In this document: positions 1 to 12,758 of the stretch, piece after piece
Layout of the letters: each line of letters opens with the position of its first letter
Position numbering within the stretch: position 1 is the first letter of the stretch
Source: Castanea sativa
Taxonomy: Eukaryota; Streptophyta; Magnoliopsida; Fagales; Fagaceae
Reading direction: 5' to 3'
Assembly (NCBI RefSeq): GCF_040712315.1
Contig: NC_134018.1
Coordinates: forward strand, 41,665,335-41,729,334
Length of the DNA stretch: 64,000 bases
The notes under the pieces: generated by a model
What the model was told of the DNA's origin: nothing
What the model saw: the letters and a program-made list of their open reading frames with translations, nothing else
The model's database searches: none
Made by a program: the position numbers and the translations under genes

Positions 1-38
1 TTTAATGAAAAAGTTGCTGAAAAGTGAAATTTGTGGGT

Positions 39-70
39 CTGTGAACAGTGCACGAATGCACTGTTCACAG
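39..70. repeat. Short perfect inverted repeat (hairpin)
   Basis: Two 14-base arms (CTGTGAACAGTGCA and its reverse complement) are separated by 4 bases. It is probably part of a repeat whose other end lies outside the window. Confidence 0.6.
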
Positions 71-2540
71 AAGATTGGGTCAACAACTGCGGCTGGAGAA
101 AAAAAAAAAAAAAAAAAAACTGAAAACGCAGACGCAGCTTCAGTGGAATCCAAAAGCCCCCTTAATATCCACCAATAATTGCTTGTGCAGCGCCAAAACT
201 GTGTTAGGACCACAATAAGGTCGTTTACTATATGCCCTAAGACCTGCTTTTGTGTTTCGGTTCCTTAATTTGCTAATTTTCTTGCATTAAGGTTCAAGTT
301 CTAATAACAGCATCACCATCCATCAGCAGCAGGTACGTTTAATCCATTTTGTTGCTTTAGCGTTTCGACAGTTTTTGTCATCTGGCTACTAAGATGGCTG
401 TTAACTCTAACCCAAACTATGGACCACTCGTAATATCATAATGTTTTGTACAACTTATTAAGCATTGCTCACAACATATCAAATCAATAGCTGTAAAAAA
501 CTGAGAATCTTGTGTCTTAAGATTCTTAACTGATTGATACCTCTATATGTTTCCGAATGATACATACTGGATTCAAATCACTCTCTTTCAATTTATCGAA
601 TTATTATAAATAAAAAATTGAACGCATCAAAATCTGCAGCGGTTATGGAGTTCCTGTCAATGATTTGGATTGTTTGATTTTATCTCTATGATAAGGGGCA
701 TATATATCCTATTGAGATATGTCTGTGAGTGTGTGAATCGGTTTAGTTTAGCCCTGTTGGGCGTGTGAAGAAAAGATTGGGACATGGAAATCAATCATGT
801 GGCTCATGCAGACACTCCCTCCATGGCCAACCAAGAGGGTCCTGATGGGTCCACATTTTGTCTAGTCCCAATTCACTCAGCTAAAACAATGGACCCCTCA
901 AATTCACTGAAATTGCCACCTGTCGATCTAGATTGACTATCTCCATACAAGTACCATCAGACCCATCACCCACGTTTTATGTTTTCACCTAGAATGCTTC
1001 CTTCACAATAAATCTAACACCTTTGTTAGGTGAAGGATATGACTTATTATGAGGGGAACAGTTTAGAAACAAATACAACAAACAAACCCACACAAAACAG
1101 ACACAGCCGACTCTTAAGTCTCAACTCAAAAGATGGTTCTGAGTTGCGTGTAGCCACCGCCCACAAGGTAGAGGTAATTGCGTACAGCGTAGTTGGGCAT
1201 TAAATATATCAATCCCACACTGGTTGTTGTTGGGTTTAAGCGTTCAAGTATGTTTTAGAACAGTGGAGCCCACGAAGCATGATTATAACTCGGGCTGCGG
1301 CCCCCCTAGCATAAACATAATTAGTTTAAATTGCAAAATATACTTGTGAAGATTAGAGATATTTTTTCGATTTTAAAAATTTTAGAATTTTGATCTTACC
1401 TTTGAAATTATATTCCATTTACATCAACAATATTTCCGTACAATACAGACTCCACTGTTGGATTTAACCATTTGAGAATGTAAATAAAAAAAATGTTTTA
1501 ATGAAAGAAAGATAAAAATATAAATTTCAAAATAATTAAGAACAAAACTTAAATACAATCCATTGAGTGTTGTACTTTTAAGTTCTTCAATTGGATTCAA
1601 TCACATGCTCGTATTGAATAATACAACTAATTAAATTTGACAATATGATTCATTCGGTCAATAGAATTAGAATCACATGAATGAATTTAATTGAGCATTG
1701 GATAATTTCAAATACACGTTATACACATGGTCCACCTAATAAGTGCATTCTCAAAAAAATTCTTAATTATCTTATTTCATGTAGCATCTTACCAACTATG
1801 GGAGGTATGAGCTATGCATAAGGGTATAAGTGGAAGCATGCCAAAAGCAGGACCGGCCACAATATAGTACACTTAGCCTCACCATGACATTGTGCATTAA
1901 GATTGACCAAGAAAGTCATGGCCAATCTATACTGTCTGATTAGGAGGCGTCCCATCATCTAGGGGTAGCCTCATAGGGCAATGATGCCTCTCTTCTATGA
2001 AAAATTATACCCTATATCATGTATATATATTATCTCTCTTATAGCAAGTGGGCACCACCTGTTGTAAGGGAAATGCTGCATATACCCAATATAGGGTATA
2101 CTTTCTCCCTTACTAGGCCTCATGTGCAGGTAAATATATCCCCCTCCATTAGTTGGAAGAGGTATGCAAGAACTGTTTCTTTCTTTTAAAAAGGCAACTG
2201 ACTTGAGTTTTGGAGTGGTTATTGTCGTCCTATGTGGCAAAGCTCTCCCTATGTGCGAGACCCATGTGGTGCTAGGTTTCGGTAGAGCTCCATCTCCCAC
2301 CAATTCTCATTTCATTGAACTCGGATGCATGGTCTTCATCTATGAGGGAAGGGAATCTCTAACAAGCTCTAGTATCGAACAAGCTCCAATACTAGAATCC
2401 GATCATGCACAGTCAGATTCCCTAGCATACCAATCATGGATTTCATGATACTATTACCAAATCGTCCTTCCTAAAGTCCTAGCACTTAAACCAACTTTCT
2501 TGCTTTATAAGATAGGACAATTATATATATGAGTCATGTT

Positions 2541-2715
2541 AATGAGCACCCTTAGGCAATTTGTTAATGCACAAGTTTAAGAAAAATTTTAATTGAAAAT
2601 ATAAAAAGTTGTTATTAAAATCAATTACACTCTTTTTTCAATAGAATTTCTAAAAATATTTCTTAAACAAATGCTTTAATGCTTTGGCATTTGTTAACTT
2701 TTTCCTATATAATAG
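2541..2715. repeat. Probable MITE-like repeat
   Basis: The left end (GTTAATGAGCACCCTTAGGC) and the right end (GGCATTTGTTAAC) are roughly inverted. They resemble the CCCTTAGRGCATT...GTTAAC repeats near 57.5 kb and 62 kb. Boundaries are approximate and no target duplication was established. Confidence 0.3.
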
Positions 2716-3274
2716 AGCAGAAGTTAAGTACATTCGCCAAGGAAAGTACAATGAAGAGTGGTGCTATTTCCATGATTCTAAAAAAATAAAATAAAAATAA
2801 AAAGATACTGATAAACTGTGTTGGGCATCTCTTTCTACATCTCCTACTAGTGACAAACTGACAATTATTAAACATGGATTAGGGCCATTGGGCCATGTAC
2901 CAATGAGTTCGGCTCAGTCCAGTCTTCTTCTGTGTTAATAAGAACTTTAATAGAAGCCCAAGTTATAATTACACTATTTAAACAGTCAGCAGGTCTTATT
3001 ACAAAGAACCCAAAAACATGGGACCCAAAATTAGCGGCGTCCCAAACTCCCAATCCCAAAACACAAATTTTCCCAATCCTTTGCCAAATGCCAGTTCGGC
3101 AGAGGCATAATAATAGGCGGATTAGCCGGTTAGACAAAAAAAGAAAACGACATCGCTTTATCGGGGGTCCACACTTATTTGTTTGTAATAAAACCATGAC
3201 CGTGTCCATGAGCAAGAAAATGTGACGATGAGTGTGGAAGACGAGGAAACACTCTAAAATCACCCAACCCCAAA

Positions 3275-3718
3275 ATGGATCATCCAACTCCGAAAAACCC
3301 AGTCTCTCAGACCCAACAACAACAACCCGATTCCGATATGGGTTTATCAAACCCGTCGCGTACCGGCCACCACCGCCGGGCCCACTCTGAGGTCCATTTC
3401 CGGATCCCAGACGACCTCGATCTGGGCTTCGATGGTGGGCCTTCCTCCGCCGCGGGTTTCGATGAGGATGACCTGTTTTGTACCTATATGGATATTGAGA
3501 AGCTTGGATCCAGACCCGACGGACACGGCTCCGTAGCCAAACCCGACAATGCAGGTGAAGAAGGAGAAGCAGAGCAAAGCTTGAGGACGAGGCATAGACA
3601 TAGCAGTTCGGTGGATGGGGGTTCCCTCAATTTGATGGATAGCATAGAGGCCAAGAAAGCAATGGCCCCTGCTAAGCTCGCTGAATTGTGGACCGTTGAT
3701 CCCAAACGAGCCAAGAGG

Positions 3719-3749
<31 letters not shown>

Positions 3750-6700
3750 CGTTTTATCCACCTCTTTTAACAACATTGGGTTTCTGGGTCACACTGAATT
3801 GCTGTTTTCACTTCTCAAAATTTTGACTTTTTTTTTTTCATTTCAGAATTGGGTTCTCATTGTTGGGTTGGGATCTTTTCTATTTTGCTGCAATGATAAA
3901 GTCTAGGCCTTTAGGCTAAAGGGTTCCTTATGAAAACTAAAAGTTTGGTTTTTATTTATTTATTTTTTCATTCCAGCTAATATTGAAGTCACAAGTTTAA
4001 TAGGGGTGATCCAAGTTGATCTCAACGTGGAATTTGTTGGTTTTTGTTTCTTATCTCAAAGTCAATGTGGGAATATCTATTTTGGAGATTTGGCCTATTT
4101 TGAGTTGCTGACTCGCTTGCATTTATGGTTTATTAGTTACTACTTTACTTGCATTTACTGGAGTTTGAAACATGTAGCTGTATATGCAATTAAGATGAGC
4201 CAACGGGATCGGGTTGCACTTGGAACATAATCATGTGGTTTCTTCATATATTATGAATGCCGCAGTCTATGACATATGAGTTGGAACTTCTGAAAATGTT
4301 CCGTGTCTGTAACCAATAGCATAAGTCTTTCTAAAACTTGAGCAAAATAATGAAGAGCATTGATTACATATACCTTGAAAGTGAAATATGGTATTTCTGA
4401 AAGTCTGCACTGTCCCTCAATAAGTCATTCAAATGGCTGACTGATGTTATTCTGGTCACTGCTTCTGTTGTTCCTTTGTTTGAAGTCCCCATTCTGCCAT
4501 AAGAGAAAGGGAAAAAAAAAAAAAAAAACTAATTTTAATGACCAGGTTTAATGCTGTGCACCAGTTGTTGAACTTTGTTTTGTCCATTCAATATTTGAAC
4601 AATTGATGAAAGTTATATTCCACAAAAGCTTACATAACTTTATTTTTAGGCAGAGCTTTATGGGAAGAAATCCTAACATTTGGTTCTCTAGGAAGATTCA
4701 AATAGTGTTTTATAAAGTTAATTCACTTGTACACTAAATGAAATTCTCTTTTATAATCTTAGAATTTTTGAGCTGGTGCTTGATGAAAATAAATTAAAAT
4801 ACCTTGTTCTTTAGTAAGGTTAAACATCTCTTTCATAGAGTTGATTGTGATTTTTGTTTGAAACACCAACATCTGTTTTATTTGGGTCGACACTTAAGCA
4901 TACAATTTAACAATATTTTTTGTACAGGATATTGGCAAATCGACAGTCTGCTGCTCGCTCAAAAGAGAGGAAAGCTCGTTACATATTAGAACTTGAGAGA
5001 AAAGTTCAAACCCTTCAAACAGAAGCAACGACTCTTTCTGCACAACTAACTCTGTTTCAGGTTCTTATTGAAATACTCTGACCTGCTCAATGACAAATTT
5101 TTCCCTGTTCTATGCATGCACGAATCAATTTGTAGTAGTTTTGTGCTTTTCCTTTTTTTTTCCCCTTCTGGTTGACAATATATGCATATTGTATGCTTTA
5201 AGTTCATGCATAAAGTAATCCTTCAAGGTGCTTTATGTTCATCATCATGAACATAAAGTAATCCTTTTCATTTGCAATAAAATTCTATTACTTTTCAAAG
5301 AAGTTAATGCATAAAGGCTGATCAAAGGGGCTTTAGCTCTAGTGTTAAGTTGGTAACTGCTAAGAGATGGGGTGTGGTTTTTCTGGTCTTAGGTTTAAGT
5401 CTTACCAAGCAAAAAAAAAGGAAGAAATAAAAATGGTCATTATTGGTATTATGGCTTGGCTTTTGATTTCCACTATCTTTTCTTTTCTTATCTAATTTTA
5501 ACCACAGGTTTATAATGTTTTTGTGGATTCCAAACCCCTACTGGCTCTAATCTTGGGTTCCCTCTACTCTAGTTTCATTGCCTAATTTATATATCAACTG
5601 ATGGGAATCTAAAAGGAAATGTGTTGACAACATAGTTATAAATAATGTCCCAGAGTATTTCAGAAATATTTGGTACATTTCTAAAAGTTAAGCAATATGC
5701 TTATCTAGTTTTGGTCCTATTGGATATGCAAAGGGAAGTATCTGAAGAAGTATCACATCAACCATGGATATGGAGACAACTTGTTTTTGACTTTGTGCCA
5801 TACCAGTGGTGTGATTGGCTTTGTTGCTTGGTCCTAGATGCAAGTGCAACTGTGTGACAAACAACAGAGAAAATCAGGGGGTGGGGGGAGGATTTGACCA
5901 TAACAGAGGCTTTTTCTTTGTTAACACATCTAACTTTTAGGGTGGGGGGATTACTACAAAGTCCCTTTCATGAACGTTATATGCCCCAATGAATTATTTA
6001 TCCTTCTGTAGTATCTTTACATGATCCTACAACAACAAAAAAACCTTGTTTCCAACAAACTAATCAGTTTTGACCACATGTATTCCTTACATGATTCTAA
6101 TGATCCAAAAACTTTTGTTTTAGGTTTTGTTGTCTATGTATTTTGTCAGAGTTCTTTTTCATGGACATTTAACTGTTGGCTTTGTGTCTTTTTTCTTTGT
6201 GTTATCTTTTAGAGAGATACAACAGGCCTGAGTACTGAAAATACAGAGCTTAAGCTTAGGTTACAAGCTATGGAACAACAAGCTCAGTTACGTGATGGTA
6301 CGTATCATTCATGGCAGTTTTAAAAAATAAACGTCTTCCTTTTCTGATAAAAATTATATCCGTGCTAGAGGTCAATCTATGTCCTTTGTTTTGTGCACCT
6401 TTTCTTGAATATTTAGTATTTCCACTGATCACCTGTATCACAAGTGAGCGGTGCTGCCAGTGCATTATTATCTTTGTTTGATGGTTGATGTTACAGAAGT
6501 GCTGAAAGTGGTTCTATGTTATTTTCTTTTTTGATACCTGTTAAAGATGAAGTACCTTTGGTGCTGATCCATGTTATATATACCAATGCAATAATTTACT
6601 TTCTATGGATATTTAGGGCTTACTTGAGATCTGCTTATTTGTTGAAACTGAAAACTTTTTGCTAAAAGTATTGTAGATAAAGGTAAAAATTAGCTGAAAT

Positions 6701-7382
6701 AGTACAGTGAGATCCATGAATAGTACCAAAATGTGCAGTGGGATCCATAAATAGTAGCAAAAATAAGCTGAATATTAAAATAAGTTGGCAAAAATAACTT
6801 TTGCCAAACAGACACTTAATTGGCCCCTCTTTTTCCTACTATTACCTCACATTGCTAATCTAATAGGTGCAAAGGATCTTACCAATCTACTTCTGACTTC
6901 TAGCCATCTATTATTGTCAATGTGTGTTACCTGTTCTATGTAAAATAGCAAGAAAATTTGCTAAGTGGCAATGCACTTTGTATGACTGTTCCCAAACAGC
7001 TTTAAATGAAGCACTGAAGAAGGAAGTTGAGAGGCTCAAGATTGCAACCGGAGAAATAATGACACACAATGATACTTCTTACAATTTGGGAATGCATCAT
7101 GTTTCATATCCTTCATCTTCCTTCTTTTCACATCAGCCACAACCTCAGCCAGGTGACCCCCAGAACATTCAAATGCCATCACCATTTCATCAATTCCAGT
7201 CTAACACATCAACAGCCCATCAGCCCCTGCTTGCTGTGGCCCACTCACACGCCTTCACAGATATGTTGCAGCAGGATCCTCTGGGCCGGTTGCAGGGGCT
7301 TGATATCAGTGGAAGAGGGTCCCATATGGTTAAGCCTGAAGGCACTTCCATTTCTGTAAGTGAAAGCAGCAACACATTTTGA
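3275..7382 (+). CDS. bZIP18: Group I bZIP transcription factor, bZIP18-like
   Basis: Coding exons are 3275-3717, 4928-5060, 6213-6297 and 7000-7382. All introns are GT..AG, and the joined frame encodes 347 aa. The acidic, Ser-rich N-terminus carries HRRAHSEV (residues 33-40), the HxRxxS-type site that in this family binds 14-3-3 proteins when phosphorylated. The basic region spans residues 146-163 with N-R-Q-S-A-A-R-S-K. The N-x7-K spacing, Lys instead of Arg, marks group I (VIP1/RSG/PosF21 relatives). A leucine zipper follows with heptads at L170, L177 and L184, continued by exon 3. The C-terminus is Gln/His/Pro-rich and ends SVSESSNTF, like Arabidopsis bZIP18 (At2g40620). The product should be a DNA-binding nuclear dimer. 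The start is the first ATG in frame and precedes the conserved N-terminal motif. Intron 1 opens with a CT microsatellite at the donor. Confidence 0.93.
3718..3751 (+). repeat. CT/CA microsatellite at the intron 1 donor of the bZIP gene
   Basis: The intron begins GTCTCTCTCT and runs as (CT)n then (CA)n. The 5' splice site is therefore embedded in a length-variable repeat and lacks the usual GTAAGT context. Exon 2 at 4928 restores the conserved R-I-L-A-N-R reading, so the donor at 3718 is well supported. Confidence 0.85.
6690..6815. repeat. Short direct repeats in bZIP intron 3
   Basis: Two imperfect copies of CAGTGRGATCCATRAATAGT start at 6705 and 6736, a 31-base period. They sit in an AT-rich segment with the feel of a degraded MITE. 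No boundaries could be fixed. Confidence 0.4.
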
Positions 7383-7723
7383 TGCAAATTTTGCCAACCT
7401 CCACGTGGCCGTATTTGTTGGATTGTTCATAGACTGACATATTGACAGCCGAAGGTATTATTTATTTGAACTTAATTCTTTTAAATCAACTGGCTTTTAA
7501 ATTTTAGTAGCTTTTTCAGGTCTTGTACACTCATGAGTTCTCTCCCATTCCATTCCAAATCTTGAGTTTTTGGGGCTTTTTCTTTTGGAAATAGAGGGCT
7601 TTCCAATGATTGGAAAGATGCAGCATTTCATGCCAGGCACTTCTCAATATTCTGTTCTTTATGTTGTTGTTTAAAATCATATTTCTAAGGGGAAAAAAAA
7701 TCTGTTTGATATGCAACCTGTGA

Positions 7724-7766
<43 letters not shown>

Positions 7767-7767
7767 A
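7724..7767. repeat. Compound CT/CA microsatellite
   Basis: A (CT)n tract runs directly into (CA)n about 340 bases downstream of the bZIP stop codon, possibly in or just past the 3' UTR. Confidence 0.85.
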
Positions 7768-9723
7768 TCGCCATCATCATGGCAGAGAAACATGTTGTTT
7801 TAGGTTATAGTTACAAAAGTTATATGATGTTGGCCCTGAAAGTAACTAACTCAGTTGTGAATTTCTATGGCTATCTATTGTGGTCATGTTATAATGTTGT
7901 GAATTGTGGTGGTTTTTCTCACCCTAAAACAAAAGGGAAATATGGTGGACGTGACCCCCCCCCCCCCCCCCCCCGCCCCCCAAAAAAAAAAAAAGCGGAG
8001 TTAAAACTTAAGATCCAAAGCAAATAGAGATGGAGTGAATAGCAAATGCGAGAGGCAATTCTGATGTATCTGAATGAGTAACAGTGCCAATAAAAACTTG
8101 AAGAGCAAGGTAGCATGACTGTTATTAAATCCTGATGTATTTATAATCAATTGACTTCGAGCTGAAGCACTATATGGTGTTAGACTTTGAATATAAGCTG
8201 TACCTTTTGCTTTCAATTTTTTAATCCTAAATTAATTTGAAGATAGGTAGGAGAGGATGAAAACATGAATTCCATTAAACATAATCCAAACCCACTTTCA
8301 GAGGGAAAGGTTGTACTCTTATTTTGTCTCTTGTTCGGCAGTGTCAATGATAAAAGTACGGTATGGAATGAAAAGTTTGGAACTTTGAATTATGAATATA
8401 TTATATGTGTGTTAATATATGTTACATATTTGAATAAAAATTATAGATAGAAATACGTATGTCATCACTGCATAATACGCATCATCAAAAAAATAAAAAT
8501 AAAAATAACTCACGTAAAATATAGATCGACTAACGACCAAAAGGAATGTTACCTACCATGTGTGCGTTTCCTTTGAAAATCGCATCCTTTTTGTTGGCCA
8601 TGATTTACAAATTCAAACCTGATGGTCCACAACTTTACAAACTTTCAAAATGAAGTACTCTGAAAAATCAAAACTCCCGGTCTTCACGTTGGAAAACCAG
8701 CATTCCTGGGAGAAATAAACCAGCTCCCATAGAAAAACAAGGCAGTTGCTTTTCGAGCTATTATAAGGCCAGTGGAGATCAAACCCAGATCAGGTTTTCA
8801 AAGAAAATGACCTTTACATTCATCTATATCTATATAGGAGAGGGAGATGAGATAAGAAAATACACTTACACGTCAACACCAAAACTGCATGTGGTAGTTA
8901 GTGTTGCGGGACAATTGATAAACCCTTCTCAATATCATACTTTATCGATGTGTGTGTTTCTCCCAAAAAAAAAAAAAAATCTATATATATCTAAAAGGTG
9001 AAACGCAGTATTTATTATTGCTATGCTTATTTAATCATTCTTTTTCTTATTTAATTTTTATTCTTAAATTTTGATGAAAGGATTAAATATATAAATATTT
9101 TTTTTGAAAAAAAAAATATATATATATATATATTGATTTTACACATTCATCTTGAGCAGTTTTAACTTTATATATAACTTTGCATTTATACATTCATCTA
9201 TTTTAATTTAGATGTTATAACTAAGCAATAAAATCAATGAAGAATCTAAGACCAAAAACAATGTCTATACATATCTCTCTATACTATTATATAATATGGA
9301 AGATCTAAAATAAATTTTATAAAAGCTCTTTTTGTGCCATGTCATTAGCAACCTTTCAATTTTTTTTTGGTTGCAATTATTACTTTGTTTAACCTTTCAT
9401 CTTTTTCAACCATTGTCTTCTTAGTTCAATTTTTCATCTTCTCCAATCATTGGCATTTAAATTTTTCATTTGATTTTCTTTATAAATTTTAAAATTTTCT
9501 TCTTTATATCTTCATAAATTCTATGGTTTAACTTTTTTGAACATTTCATCTACTTCCACCCTCCCAACCTTTCATCTTTATAAATTTTACGGTTTCGCTT
9601 TTTGAATCTTTCATTTGCTTACACTCTTTCTCTTCCAACTTGATTTTCTTATAAATTTCTTTTACTTCATTTCCACCTCTCTCCCCTATTCCTTCCAAGT
9701 TGTTCACTGCAAAAAATGTCAAT

Positions 9724-9725
<2 letters not shown>

Positions 9726-9761
<36 letters not shown>
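9726..9761. repeat. CT microsatellite
   Basis: About 18 uninterrupted CT units inside the Helitron candidate. A poly-C run follows near 9797-9810. Confidence 0.95.
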
Positions 9762-9766
<5 letters not shown>

Positions 9767-10672
9767 GTCTCTTTTGATGTTTTTTTTAACCACTTCCCCC
9801 CCCCCCCCCAATGGTTCTTTTTGTTATTGTTGATTTAATTGTCACTTCACATTTGTTTCTCTTTTTTGGCAAATTTGTATTGACTTTTATGCATATTTAA
9901 GTATTTTAGTATTCCAGTTCCCGATAATTAAAAAAAAATCCCTTTTTTTTAAGTGCTCCAATCAGAAGTTAAACTATAGGACTTTACTAAGTTTTTGTTT
10001 ATTTTTAAATCATTTTGGGTGAACAAAACTATAGTTTTTGTAGAGAATACTTAATAATTGTATTAGAAATACTCTATAGTGCTACTTATTTAGATAAAAG
10101 CAAAGGTTAATCAAATGGAAATTATTGGATGAGTGACATATTTTAGCTTTTGCAATTGTATTTTCATTATTATTTTTGTGGTTGTTGTTGTTGTTATAAA
10201 TTATTATAATGATGCACATAGAAACTTAATTATGAGATTTTGCTAATAATTGTTTATTCTATAATCTTTTTGAGTAGACAAATTTGAAGTTTTTGCAGAT
10301 AAAATAATCTTAATAGATTATAAATAAAAAATTATTTTTCTAATCGATCAAATTAACATTGTTAAGCGATGATTGATATGACATTTTGCAAATCGATGAT
10401 TGATGAGACATTTTGTTTTGTTTTTTTTTGCAAAGCATCTTCATATAGGTATGTTTTGATTTCATGTAATTTTATGGATATATTAAGAAAAGTAATGTAT
10501 TCAAGAAGAGAGATCATGATTATGCTTTGTATACTTCAAAATAGATAGATTGGTTTGGAATTGAAGATAACATTAAAAGAGGATGCTACAAGTTGAAATT
10601 TATTAATGGTGGGAGAAAGCTATTTTTCTCATTCTTTTCTAAATGTCATAATTTGAAAATTTTAATCCACAC

Positions 10673-11430
10673 TGTGGGGGGTAAAAATGCTTAAATGCAC
10701 GTTTGGGCTTTGGGCCTGGTTTGTTGGTATAAGTTTGTTCAATCAGAGTTTTCGAGGCCCACAGGCCAGTCCGCGCTACAAGGGACAGAGGAGTTGTCCG
10801 AGGAGGAGTATCTTCTCGGACGGACCCAGTAAAGGCCATGGGACGTGCTAAAGGGTTTAGAGACAGAATTCTGGAAGATCTGTTGGGTAAAGGCGTGATC
10901 CAAGCACTCGTTAGAAGGAGGAACGTGTGAGAAATATCTGAGGAAAAAGCTGCTACCACCGCATTAAAGACCCTGCATCTACCTCCCTGGTCGCATTAAT
11001 GGAGAAATGACCTCTGAATAGTAATATTCAGCCTTCTAGCTATTATTTGAAGACTTCAAGAAGGTGGTGGATGGGACAAGTACTTATGAGGAAAATCTGT
11101 GTTACACGTGGATGAAACAGGGAAGAGGAAGAAGGTTAAAAGAAGACGAGAGAGGAAAGAAGGGAGGGGACCTTTTTTGGAAACAAAAAATTGTAATCTT
11201 TTGCTTAGAGAAAGAAAAACCATACAAGTGGTTCTAGGCTTACGTCCGAGGAGAGTTCTTTGTCATATTCATCTATTATTTGCATAGATTGCGGCATTCT
11301 AGCCTGTTTATCAATTCTCCAATATCCCTAACCTAGGTTTCAAACCCATACTTTACAAATTTCATTGTATAAGACTCTTTGGGCCTGAGTCCATCTAGGG
11401 ATTAGATCGGGTACAAATTGTGCACTTACA
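10673..11430 (+). mobile_element. Solo LTR (758 bp)
   Basis: The sequence starts TGTGGGG and ends CTTACA (TG...CA). It is flanked by perfect 5-bp target duplications, CACAC at 10668-10672 and 11431-11435. GC content is higher than its surroundings. There is no internal retrotransposon sequence, so it is best read as a solo LTR from unequal recombination. Orientation is not certain. Confidence 0.75.
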
Positions 11431-12426
11431 CACACTATATTCTATCACTAGAAAATTGGCTCATAATATGAATAGATGAAAATAATCTTAATATAAAATA
11501 AAATTAAAAAATATATAATTTTTTATTTATAGGGAACACAAAATTCATTACTTAAGAAAAAAAAAGCCCTTGCTCTTTATTGGTTTCGTAAATAGTTATA
11601 TAAAAAAAAAATTATTAGTTGATAGTTTAATACATTTAAAATAAAATTCTCTTATAAAAAAACACTATGTTAATCCTAATATATAATTTTATAAATATCA
11701 TTAAAAAAAATTATATATTATATTTTATTTTAAAATAATTAAATATTCTCGCGCATCACGCGAGATTGCTCCTAGTATTCAATAAAGGGAAGAGCTTCAA
11801 CCGGTGAAAGAAGTCAAAAAGCGTACTGTTTATCTTCTTCAGAGGAAAGAAGGGTATCCATCAATAGTCCCATAAAGGCAAACTTTTTACTTTATGCAAT
11901 ATATCCTTTCAAGCAGGTGCATGTACCTACAATTGTGGGACACCAAAAAAAAAAAAAAAAAAAACTAAACTAAACCCACTGCTAGGGAAAATCTAGGACT
12001 ACGACGACTACTACTAGACACTAGTCACTTTATGATGTAACTCACAGGTGGCTACACTCCGACCACTCCCGTTAAAACATCTTAGTCGTTTGAATTAGGA
12101 AGAATGGAAATGTGTCAGTTTATTTTTATTTTTTTTAAACAGGTGTCAATTTCATATAAGAGGAGAAAAAATATATTTTTAGAAATGGTCATGTTAACAA
12201 ATACCCTTAGAGTAATCGTAAATTTAGAACTTTAACATTTGTGTCCCTTTTGGTCATTGAATCTTTGATTTTAGCAATTAACCATCTGTCATTTAATTTG
12301 TGACAAATCAAACATTTTGTTAGTATGTCCGGTTAAAAATTAATGGCTTAATCATGTGAGATATGACATGCATATATCATCAACAATTTTGAAATAACAT
12401 TATTGTCATGCGTACATGTGATCAAG

Positions 12427-12758
12427 GGCTAAAATGGACATTTGCCCATTTCGCCAAAACTTTTCAGCAAAATGCCTATGTTCTGAAACTATTTAGCAAA
12501 ATGCTTCTTTTTTAAAATTGATTTTCTAAAAATCAAGTTTCGAAGAAAAACTCGATTTCTAGAAAATCAAGTTATGTGAAATCAAACTTTAAAAAAAAAA
12601 AAAAAAACATGGAACTTGAGTTCCATGTAAAATTTCTCACATTACTTGATTTTTATCAAATCGAGTTTCAAAACATGGGCATTTTGCTAGATAGTTTCAG
12701 AACATGGGCATTTTGTTACATCTTTTGGGCGAAAGAGGCAAATGCCCATTTTGGCTTG
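12427..12758. mobile_element. TIR element / MITE (about 330 bp)
   Basis: Terminal inverted repeats (left GGCTAAAATGGACATTTGCC, right GGCAAATGCCCATTTTGGCT) are bounded by TGATCAAG at 12419-12426 and 12759-12766. An 8-10 bp duplication suggests a hAT or Mutator type. The middle folds on itself through repeated ATTTTCTARAAATCAAG motifs. No coding capacity. Confidence 0.75.

Larger units (their letters stand above)
1..3274. other. Intergenic region upstream of the bZIP gene
   Basis: No convincing gene is seen. The stretch is AT-rich, with a poly-A run near 101-119 and a short hairpin at 39-70. The longest open frames (around 1995-2450) overlap on opposite strands, lack recognisable motifs and look like chance. 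The last 250 bases hold the presumed promoter and 5' leader of the bZIP gene; no clear TATA box was found there. Confidence 0.5.
9274..11775 (+). mobile_element. Non-autonomous Helitron (candidate)
   Basis: The 5' end reads A|TCTCTCTATACTATTATA, a typical plant Helitron 5' terminus starting TC after an A. The 3' end has a GC-rich hairpin (CTCGCG-CATCA-CGCGAG) followed by ATTGCTCCTAG and then T, matching the hairpin plus CTRR|T rule. No Rep/helicase frame is present. A solo LTR at 10673-11430 is nested inside. Pairing of these two ends is inferred. Confidence 0.6.

Noticed and set aside
1995..2448. Overlapping open frames of 94-102 codons on both strands
   Set aside because: No motif, no splice context, composition unlike a protein, and mutual overlap on opposite strands. 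Treated as chance.
3718..3826. Extension of bZIP exon 1 through the microsatellite to a stop
   Set aside because: The added residues are (SL)n low complexity, and the conserved basic region continues only if the intron is removed at 3718.
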